The notes: generated by a model from the letters alone, not told the origin. A stretch of DNA of 5,420 nucleotides from Anaerolineae bacterium (GCA_015486895.1 WFQT01000129.1:1-5420), one strand, 5' to 3'. Positions 1 through 4,954 are shown, counted from the stretch's first letter. Numbers and translations: made by a program.

Positions 1-7
1 CTACTGC

Positions 8-17
8 TATAATGGGA
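8..17 (+). promoter_or_regulatory. Possible upstream -10 box joined to a TGGGA motif
   Basis: TATAAT at 8-13 runs into TGGGA at 13-17. The ten bases TATAATGGGA are identical to those at 261-270, where the mraZ promoter meets its operator. Any -35 element would lie outside the window, so promoter function cannot be judged. No 10-bp-spaced TGGGA series follows here, only a related TAAAGTG at 25-31. It could be a second, degenerate promoter/operator or a chance match. Confidence 0.25.
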
Positions 18-108
18 TTGATAGTAAAGTGCAATTAAGGGGTAAATGTTAGAAAGGGGGTGTTTTCGTATAGTCATTGTACACAAAAATCGAATATTGC
101 AATTGAGA

Positions 109-205
109 AAGGTTCGGGGCAACATAATGGCTTCCGGTGAAGCTTCATCGGAAAGACAACGCACACTTACATCATACTCTCCGGGGCCTTAGAACCTTAA
201 TTTTT
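109..205 (+). other. Possible structured RNA or terminator-like region upstream of mraZ
   Basis: AAGGTTC at 109-115 is an exact inverted match of GAACCTT at 192-198. The inner GGGGC (116-120) can pair with GCCTT (186-190) using two G-U pairs, leaving one bulged A. The enclosed segment contains the 132-153 palindrome, and the closing arm is followed by a T-rich stretch, AATTTTTA, at 199-206. This could be a terminator with a very long loop, a leader RNA or a small RNA. It matches no riboswitch or RNA family I recognise. The enclosed region is about 65 nt, so chance pairing is possible. Confidence 0.22.
132..153. repeat. Near-perfect 22-bp palindrome
   Basis: The two 11-nt halves are inverted copies with one mismatched pair, 137 G against 148 T, which becomes a G-U pair in RNA. 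The centre is TGAAGCTTCA. No T-run follows on either strand, so it does not look like an intrinsic terminator. The symmetry would suit a dimeric regulator, or a hairpin with a 9-bp stem and an AGCT loop. No specific DNA-binding protein can be named. Confidence 0.45.
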
Positions 206-238
206 ATCCCAAATATCCCAATTAGGGCCGAAAGGGGC

Positions 239-266
239 TTGATTTTTTCCAATTAGCCCTTATAAT
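239..266 (+). promoter_or_regulatory. Promoter of mraZ and probably of the cluster
   Basis: A -35 hexamer TTGATT (239-244) is separated by 16 bp from a perfect -10 hexamer TATAAT (261-266), so transcription should start near 273. The last base of the -10 box is also the first base of the first MraZ operator repeat. The predicted start therefore lies inside the operator, an arrangement that suits repression of the operon by its first gene product. The leader to the mraZ start codon would be about 80 nt. Confidence 0.75.
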
Positions 267-300
267 GGGACAAAGTGGGATAAAGTGGGATGAAGTGGGA
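266..300 (+). promoter_or_regulatory. MraZ operator: four TGGGA repeats at 10-bp spacing
   Basis: TGGGA occurs at 266-270, 276-280, 286-290 and 296-300, each copy separated by 5 bp. In the last three the context is AAGTGGGA. MraZ proteins are known to bind direct TGGGN repeats with 5-bp spacers upstream of their own gene. In Mycoplasma the reported motif is an AAAGTG-type repeat, and these copies fit both descriptions. One repeat per helical turn puts all sites on one DNA face, as expected for binding by the MraZ ring. Overlap with the -10 box suggests repression. Confidence 0.85.
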
Positions 301-352
301 GAGCAGCGATGCCTTTCTCTATTGCTGTTCACCGGAAGGGGACGGTGGAACG

Positions 353-778
353 ATGTTAGGCAAATTTGCCCATGCTTTGGACAGCAAAGGGCGCTTGACG
401 TTGCCGGCACGGTATCGTCCCTTCCTGGCGGGTGGCTTGGTTTTAACGAAAGGTGCCGATCGCTGCCTTTTTATTTTCCCCCAAGCTGAGTGGGAGAAGA
501 TAAAGGCGAAATTGGATAGCTTGCCGGTTCTCTCCTCTGAGCAGGCTCGGAGCGCCCGGCGAGCCCTATTTGGCAATGCAGTTTCGCAAACGCTGGATTC
601 CCATAGCCGTATTACTTTGCCTACTGAATTGCGGACTTATGCTCACATTGAGAAGGACGTGATTGGTTTGGGACTGTCAACATACATTGAGCTATGGGCG
701 CCAGCAGAACTGCGTAAAGCCGAGGGAACGGAGGACGACGAATTACCTGCTCCTGATTGGTCGAGCTTGGGCATTTGA
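353..778 (+). CDS. mraZ: MraZ, transcriptional regulator of the dcw cluster
   Basis: This encodes a 141-residue DNA-binding regulator of the AbrB/SpoVT-like MraZ family, which forms rings that bind the repeated operator upstream. The two half-domains are visible. The first carries DSKGRLTLPAR (residues 10-20). The second carries DSHSRITLP (82-90), where the usual Gly before Arg is Ser. The ATG at 353 is preferred because the product then begins MLGKFAHALD, matching the conserved MraZ N-terminus. AAGGGGA (336-342) lies 10 nt upstream of it, and the length is close to the family's usual 140-150. An in-frame ATG at 290 lies inside the operator and would add 21 unconserved residues. The tail from about residue 123 is acidic. 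As first gene of the cluster it probably controls its own operon. Confidence 0.93.
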   Translation: MLGKFAHALDSKGRLTLPARYRPFLAGGLVLTKGADRCLFIFPQAEWEKIKAKLDSLPVLSSEQARSARRALFGNAVSQTLDSHSRITLPTELRTYAHIEKDVIGLGLSTYIELWAPAELRKAEGTEDDELPAPDWSSLGI

Positions 779-808
779 AGTTTTGCTTTGAAGGAGGTGA
801 GAAAAGGT

Positions 809-856
809 TTGATAGAGTTGTTGTGTCTTGGCGTATCACTATTAGTGGGGTATTGA
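809..856 (+). CDS. Possible 15-codon leader peptide translationally coupled to rsmH
   Basis: A very strong Shine-Dalgarno, AAGGAGGTGA (791-800), stands 57 nt before the rsmH ATG, too far to serve it. It is correctly spaced for a TTG at 809 that opens a short ORF, MIELLCLGVSLLVGY. The ORF ends in TGA at 854-856, immediately followed by the rsmH ATG at 857, so terminating ribosomes could restart on rsmH. rsmH has only GTGGGG (845-850) of its own as a weak ribosome-binding site. The peptide is hydrophobic and resembles no family I know. It may only be a coupling device. Alternatively it could be the remains of an N-terminal extension, since it shares the rsmH frame. The TTG start is inferred. 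Confidence 0.4.
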   Translation: MIELLCLGVSLLVGY

Positions 857-1765
857 ATGGGCGTTGACGTACATCATGAGCCTGTTTTGCTCACCGAAGT
901 AGTGCGCTGGCTGGTACGCAGAGCTGGGGGTATGTACATTGACGGTACGATAGGCGGCGGGAGCCATGCCGAGGCGATCTTGGCAGCTTCTGCACCTTCC
1001 GGGATGTTGTTGGGATTGGATGCTGATGTGGAAGCTATAGCGAGGGTGGGGCGTCGTCTTCGCCCTTTTGGTCAGCGGATAGTACTGGTGCAGGATAATT
1101 TCCGTCATTTGGCGGTGGTGGCGGAAGCACATCGTTTTATTGATGTTGATGGTATTTTGCTAGATTTAGGGCTTTCGTCGTTTCAACTTGCGGGGACGCG
1201 AGGGTTTTCATTTCAGTCGGCGGTGCCGCTGGATATGAGATTCGATTCAGCGCAGGAAGTACAGGCGGCTGATCTGGTTAATAATTTATCGGAACAGGCC
1301 TTGGCCGACTTGATTTACCGCTATGGCGAGGAAAAACGTTCTCGTCGCATAGCTCGGGCTATTGTACAAGCTCGTCCATTGTATCGGACGGACCAATTGG
1401 CCCAGGTGATCGCGAGGGCAGTGGGCCGGCGTCCAGGCCAGCGGATTCACCCGGCGACGCGTACATTTCAGGCATTGCGCATTGCAGTCAATGACGAGTT
1501 AGGCGCTTTGGAGGCTGTCTTGCCACAAGCTGTGGCGTTGCTGAAACCTGGTGGACGTTTGGCTGTGATTTCTTTCCATTCGCTGGAGGATCGTATCGTT
1601 AAGTGGTTCTTCCGGGGCGAAGCTGGCCGGGGGAAGGGCATCGATGATGCACGGAAAATCAGGTTGCGTATTTTAACGAAAAAGCCGTTGACTGCGAGTA
1701 CCGAGGAGAGAGCCCGGAATCCTCGTAGTCGTAGTGCCAAGCTACGTGTGGCGGAGAGAATTTGA
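857..1765 (+). CDS. rsmH: RsmH (MraW), 16S rRNA (cytosine-1402-N4)-methyltransferase
   Basis: This 302-residue enzyme transfers a methyl group from S-adenosylmethionine to N4 of C1402 of 16S rRNA, in the ribosomal P site. The conserved start HHEPVLLTEVV (residues 6-16) follows directly on the ATG. The SAM-binding motif is DGTIGGGSHAEAIL (29-42), with GLDAD (53-57) next. The family signature DGILLDLGLSSFQL (98-111) is followed by RGFSF and PLDMRFD (124-130). RTFQALRIAVNDEL (202-215), the PGGRLAVISFHSLEDRIVK block (231-249) and the basic C-terminal KPLTAS...NPRSRSAKLRVAER are all present. It is full length and intact. In motif I the common GGGGHS reads GGGSHA, a small variation. Its position between mraZ and ftsL is typical. 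Translation may be coupled to the short ORF just upstream. Confidence 0.96.
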   Translation: MGVDVHHEPVLLTEVVRWLVRRAGGMYIDGTIGGGSHAEAILAASAPSGMLLGLDADVEAIARVGRRLRPFGQRIVLVQDNFRHLAVVAEAHRFIDVDGILLDLGLSSFQLAGTRGFSFQSAVPLDMRFDSAQEVQAADLVNNLSEQALADLIYRYGEEKRSRRIARAIVQARPLYRTDQLAQVIARAVGRRPGQRIHPATRTFQALRIAVNDELGALEAVLPQAVALLKPGGRLAVISFHSLEDRIVKWFFRGEAGRGKGIDDARKIRLRILTKKPLTASTEERARNPRSRSAKLRVAERI

Positions 1766-1845
1766 TCGAGAGAGCGATTATACTTTTTGAATTTCGTTCT
1801 GAGTGTTGGTTGGTACTTTGCCAGTGAAATCCTTGTACATGGTGC

Positions 1846-1874
1846 AAAAAATAGACCGCAGATTACACGGTCTA
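1846..1874 (-). terminator. Terminator-like hairpin acting on the minus strand
   Basis: TAGACCG (1852-1858) and CGGTCTA (1868-1874) form a perfect 7-bp stem with a 9-nt loop. The stem is preceded on the + strand by A6 (1846-1851), so an RNA read on the minus strand would show the hairpin followed by six U. On the + strand no T-run follows, so it should not stop the cluster's mRNA. No minus-strand gene lies downstream of it in this gap. It could end an antisense or intergenic transcript. The loop includes CAGATTACA, a string shared with the repeat units at 1949-1960. Confidence 0.5.
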
Positions 1875-1890
1875 CATAGACTAAACAAAC

Positions 1891-2032
1891 GTAACTACCA
1901 AGGTACTGCTCGCAAGCAGCTTGTCAATGCCAAGATCATCCACAGATTTCACAGATTACACTGATTTTATTGTCTTAAATCTGCGAAATCAATGTAATCT
2001 GTGGTTGAAAATAGGATGACCTTAGTAGTTAC
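1891..2032. repeat. 142-bp nested palindromic element with 9-bp-periodic units
   Basis: The ends are inverted repeats, GTAACTACCAAGGT (1891-1904) and ACCTTAGTAGTTAC (2019-2032), matching at 13 of 14 positions. Inside is a 28-bp imperfect stem (1940-1967 with 1977-2004, 22 pairs) around a 9-nt loop. Both arms are built from 9-mers: CCACAGATT, TCACAGATT, ACACTGATT on the left and AATCTGCGA, AATCAATGT, AATCTGTGG on the right. A small hairpin (CTGCT/AGCAG, 1906-1919) lies in the left spacer. The 8-bp flanks AAACAAAC (1883-1890) and AAATAAAC (2033-2040) differ at one base and could be an aged target duplication, although they are low-complexity. No ORF is carried. It looks like a small non-autonomous or REP-like element, but its family is not identified. 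Confidence 0.6.
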
Positions 2033-2053
2033 AAATAAACTAAAAATTCGTGG

Positions 2054-2071
2054 AAATCTGTGCAGTCAGTG
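2054..2071. repeat. Additional copy of the AAATCTGTG-type 9-mer unit
   Basis: AAATCTGTG (2054-2062) is followed directly by CAGTCAGTG (2063-2071). The first equals the units in the right arm of the neighbouring palindrome (AAATCTGCG, AAATCAATG, TAATCTGTG at 1977-2003) at most positions, in the same orientation and with the same 9-bp register. It lies 21 nt beyond the end of the 142-bp element, so it is either a degraded second insertion or an outlying part of the same one. Confidence 0.4.
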
Positions 2072-2072
2072 T

Positions 2073-2116
2073 TTAGCTTTTTATTATGGCTAAGCTAAGT
2101 TAGGAACAACCTAACT
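2073..2116 (+). other. Two abutting hairpins in the ftsL leader
   Basis: TTAGCTT (2073-2079) pairs perfectly with AAGCTAA (2092-2098) across a 12-nt loop. Directly after it, AGTTAGG (2098-2104) pairs with CCTAACT (2110-2116) across the loop AACAA. The two stems share base 2098. The second is followed by CTTTC, too weak a T-run for a convincing terminator. The pair ends about 37 nt before the ftsL Shine-Dalgarno and could attenuate transcription, protect mRNA from decay, or be repeat debris. Confidence 0.35.
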
Positions 2117-2166
2117 CTTTCGACTCAACATTGTCGCAAACATCGCATGAATGAGGAGGGGTTGTC

Positions 2167-2682
2167 ATGAAGAAAGTAATCCAGTTGAGCAAGCAGGGAG
2201 GGGGGACAATGAGCGTGAATTTGATTGCAGGACCATTGCGTCAGGAAGTGCCGCTTTGGCGACGTTTTGAGGTCGTACAACGATATCGTCCTCTTTTACC
2301 TTGGATGTCAGTAGCCGCGGGCTGGATGATAGTGATCATATTTTTTACTTCTTTTGCCCTACGCGTGCAGACGCAAGTTCGGGTTTTGCAATGGCAATAT
2401 GACCAGATACACAACCGTCGCGTCCATTTGGAGGAGCAGCGATTGCCTGCTCTCCAGCAACAGGTCGCAACTCTGTATAGCACGGAGCGCTTGCAGGAGT
2501 TAGTCTCCCGTTGTGGTTTGTTGTGGGTGGATGAGCGGGGGGTAAAGATTGTGTGGCCCCATGAATTGGCGGCACAGTACGAGTCTCCATTCGAGGGTGG
2601 AACGGGGGGAAGCTCAGCCTGGGCCGGCTGGCGTGCGCTCTTGACTAACCGGTCGGTCGATGCTTTCACGGTGCGGCCATAA
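2167..2682 (+). CDS. ftsL: FtsL/DivIC-like bitopic division protein
   Basis: This is a 171-residue predicted single-pass membrane protein. A basic cytoplasmic N-terminus is followed by one hydrophobic segment (about residues 44-65), then a Gln/Arg-rich helix likely to form a coiled coil (about 66-102) and the FtsL-like block STERLQELVSRCGLLWVDE (105-123). A Gly/Ser-rich tail ends the protein. FtsL proteins bridge DivIC/FtsB and the septal synthase at the division site. Sequence conservation is low in this family, so position between rsmH and the transpeptidase carries much of the assignment. Two starts are possible: ATG 2167 with GAGGAGGGG (2153-2161), and ATG 2209 (Met15) with its own GGGAGGGGGG (2196-2205). 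The second would give 157 residues. The gene is isolated by gaps of 401 nt and 193 nt filled with repeats. Confidence 0.72.
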   Translation: MKKVIQLSKQGGGTMSVNLIAGPLRQEVPLWRRFEVVQRYRPLLPWMSVAAGWMIVIIFFTSFALRVQTQVRVLQWQYDQIHNRRVHLEEQRLPALQQQVATLYSTERLQELVSRCGLLWVDERGVKIVWPHELAAQYESPFEGGTGGSSAWAGWRALLTNRSVDAFTVRP

Positions 2683-2717
2683 TTCAATTGAACTCTGGTG
2701 TTTTTTATTTTATTTAG

Positions 2718-2784
2718 CCACAGAAAAACACAGAATTGCACAAATTTGGAGCGAAAAGCAAGGGAAAATCTGTGTTAATTTATG
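2718..2784. repeat. Degenerate CACAGA-type repeat copies between ftsL and the transpeptidase gene
   Basis: CACAGAAAAA (2719-2728), CACAGAATTG (2729-2738) and CACAAATTTG (2739-2748) form a loose 10-bp tandem. After a spacer, AAATCTGTG (2766-2774) and TAATTTATG (2776-2784) run in the opposite orientation. The units and the inverted layout mirror the element at 1940-2004, so this is probably a decayed relative. It occupies most of the 193-nt gap and lies upstream of the transpeptidase ribosome-binding site. The T-rich stretch at 2700-2715 precedes it without a convincing stem. Confidence 0.4.
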
Positions 2785-2875
2785 CAATCTACTACTGGTG
2801 AAGATAGCCTGATCGAGCCTAAAACGTCATTTTCACCAGATTCCGTCATTCAAGTCAAAGGGGCTTTTTTCCATT

Positions 2876-4789
2876 ATGGGACGACATCCATTTTTTGGTT
2901 GCCGGTACTGCCTGGTGTTGCTGCCTTTAGTGGGCATTGTCGCAACTATCGTTTTCTACGGGCGATTGTTATTGATCGCAGAGGTTCGAGGCCATGAAGG
3001 GCAGCAGGTCGGGTTAGGACAGCAACATCAATGTCAAGGATACGGCGCCATTGTTGATCGCCAACAGGCGGCATTGGCGATCCCTGGCATTCAGTTTGAC
3101 GTTAATTATGATTGGAAGATCGCCCACGAATGGATTCATGGCAGCGGTATGAGCCCGGCGGAGCAGGCGAAAACAGGCCAGCGGATTCTGGATGCCATTG
3201 CTTTGCTGTGGCCGGAGAGCAAACTGCCTTCTTGGGAGACACTGGAACGCCGGTACGGGGAAAAGGTATCTGAATTCGGCGGGAAATCGGATCCGTCAAT
3301 GACGTTGCTCGTGGAGCGGAATGCGCCGGTCTCGCGACATTGCCTGTGGGATGCCCTCCGTCAGCGTTGGCGAGACCATTATCGGGGACAGTATTCGTTC
3401 TCAGAGGCGACCCATTTGATCTCCTATCACTGTCCTGGCATTGTCGATAGTGATGCTGAGGCGGTTGAACAGGCATGGGATCCGGTGCTCTATGCCGTAT
3501 TGGGGTTCACTGAAGATAGGCATCCTTACGAATTTTACCCTGAGAAATCCATGGCAGCGCACCTGCTGGGCTTTTTCAACGCTGAAGGGAAAGCGACGTC
3601 AGGTGTGATCTACGCCTATAGCGATTATCTGCAAGGGAAAGCTACATTTCAGGCTCATGGAGTAGCAAGTCGTCCTTATGTATCATCAATTCATGCATCT
3701 TATTTGCCTTCCTTTTGTGCGCACGATCTGGTCCTGACCATTCAACGAGAAGCTCAGATGGCGGTGGAGGAAGTACTGCGGCAAGCTGTTACTCGTTATC
3801 AATGTGACAGCGGTGTGATTCTGGCTATTGACCCGCGCAATGGTGAGATTATGGCTTCTGCTTCTTGGCCGACCTTCGATCCGAACAAGTTTGGTGAGAC
3901 TTATGCTAAAAATCTGGAAGCCTTCCGTGACCGTGCTTTGATGCCGTACGAGCCGGGTTCTGTTTTCAAGCCTTTTGTTGTTGCCGCAGCGATAGAGTCT
4001 TTGGGAATTACGCCGGATACCATATTCCACGATACCGGTGTGATTGAATATGGCAGTCGTTCGTTCTATAACGCGGAGCGAAAGGCGTACGGCGATGTGT
4101 CGGTGCGAGAAATATTGCGCGAATCCTTGAATGTGGATATGGTGCAGATGGCAATCGAGTTAGGCCCTCAGCGTCTCTATAAGTACGTGAATAACTTTGG
4201 CTTTGGGCAACCAACCAAAGTGGATTTTGGCATCGAGTTGCCGGGGAATGTGCGCCAACCGGGGGATCTCTCGTGGAGCAAATCAGATCTGGCCACATGT
4301 TCCTTTGGACAGGGACTAATGGCGACGCCGATGCAGCTTATAACGGCGTACGGTGCGCTGGCCAACGGAGGTGTTTTGATGAGGCCGCACGTTGTTTATG
4401 CTTTCGTGCAAGATAGGCGCTGGTATCAAGTACCACCAAAGGAGCGGCGTCAGGTCATCCGCAAAGAAACCTCTCACCAGATTACATCTATGTTGGAAAG
4501 TGTGGTGCAACGGTGGGCCGGTAATGATCGTGTCCCCGGCTATCGCGTTGCTGGCAAAACGGGTACAGCCGAGATTTCTCAAGGCGGTAAATATAATCAG
4601 CCCTTGCCTGATGCGACCTTTATTGGTTACTTGCCGGCGGAGGCGCCCCGGTTAGTCATCTTGGTGAAGCTGCACAAGCCAGCAAAGGGATATTGGGCCT
4701 ACAACTCGGCCTTGCCAACTTTCATGCAGGTGGCTCGGAAGTTGGTGACGATATTAGACATCCCACCTTCGCAGGCTAAAAGTCCATGA
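2876..4789 (+). CDS. ftsI: Class B penicillin-binding protein, division transpeptidase (FtsI/PBP3 type)
   Basis: This 637-residue septal peptidoglycan transpeptidase forms cross-links by an acyl-enzyme mechanism outside the membrane. The N-terminus has one membrane anchor (about residues 11-35). A juxtamembrane GAIVDRQQAALA (57-68) stands where family members read RGxIxDRxGxxLA. A non-catalytic pedestal domain follows, ending with FYPEKSMAAHLLGF (220-233). The catalytic triad of motifs is complete: SVFK (362-365, Ser362 nucleophile), SLN (417-419) and KTGTAE (561-566). No PASTA domain is present and the protein ends soon after the catalytic domain. The ATG at 2876 is the only plausible start, since an in-frame TGA lies at 2810-2812 with no ATG, GTG or TTG between. 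AAAGGGG (2858-2863 region) serves as a somewhat distant ribosome-binding site. Position after ftsL argues for division rather than elongation. Confidence 0.93.
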   Translation: MGRHPFFGCRYCLVLLPLVGIVATIVFYGRLLLIAEVRGHEGQQVGLGQQHQCQGYGAIVDRQQAALAIPGIQFDVNYDWKIAHEWIHGSGMSPAEQAKTGQRILDAIALLWPESKLPSWETLERRYGEKVSEFGGKSDPSMTLLVERNAPVSRHCLWDALRQRWRDHYRGQYSFSEATHLISYHCPGIVDSDAEAVEQAWDPVLYAVLGFTEDRHPYEFYPEKSMAAHLLGFFNAEGKATSGVIYAYSDYLQGKATFQAHGVASRPYVSSIHASYLPSFCAHDLVLTIQREAQMAVEEVLRQAVTRYQCDSGVILAIDPRNGEIMASASWPTFDPNKFGETYAKNLEAFRDRALMPYEPGSVFKPFVVAAAIESLGITPDTIFHDTGVIEYGSRSFYNAERKAYGDVSVREILRESLNVDMVQMAIELGPQRLYKYVNNFGFGQPTKVDFGIELPGNVRQPGDLSWSKSDLATCSFGQGLMATPMQLITAYGALANGGVLMRPHVVYAFVQDRRWYQVPPKERRQVIRKETSHQITSMLESVVQRWAGNDRVPGYRVAGKTGTAEISQGGKYNQPLPDATFIGYLPAEAPRLVILVKLHKPAKGYWAYNSALPTFMQVARKLVTILDIPPSQAKSP

Positions 4790-4954
4790 GCTGGCCGCTG
4801 CTCACCGCCACACTTCACAAAGTTTTTGGCAGTGCAGGTGCGCAGTTGGGAGCACTTTTCTGGCCGGAAACGTCATAGAAAATGAACTGTATGAGTCTGG
4901 TGTAAAGCTGGGGCGTTTGTCCTGGCTTTTCGTGGTATCCTACATCGTGAGCGA

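Noticed and set aside
290..352. Upstream in-frame ATG extending mraZ by 21 residues
   Set aside because: It lies inside the TGGGA operator, the extra residues resemble no MraZ, and the conserved N-terminus begins at the ATG at 353.
1762..1784. Promoter at the end of rsmH: TTGATC and TATACT
   Set aside because: The spacer is 11 bp, far from the usual 16-18.
1940..2004. CRISPR-like array
   Set aside because: The units are 9-mers without unique spacers and are arranged as an inverted repeat; no cas gene is present.
2147..2170. Seven-residue ORF overlapping the ftsL start as ATGA
   Set aside because: It has no ribosome-binding site of its own and consists mostly of the ftsL Shine-Dalgarno; probably chance.
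2683..2715. Terminator after ftsL: TTCAATTGAA palindrome then T-rich tract
   Set aside because: The palindrome can form only a very short stem and is separated from the T-run, so it would not be a convincing terminator, and the next gene belongs to the same cluster.
2241..2741. Long open frame on the minus strand opposite ftsL
   Set aside because: It mirrors the coding frame of the plus-strand gene, has no recognisable domain and no ribosome-binding site.
2782..2997. 71-codon frame starting in the ftsL-ftsI gap
   Set aside because: Its ATG lies in repeat sequence without a well-spaced ribosome-binding site, it overlaps the transpeptidase membrane anchor in another frame and shows no domain.
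4917..4941. Promoter for murF: TTGTCC with extended TGGTATCCT
   Set aside because: The spacer is only 13 bp and the -10 match is poor.
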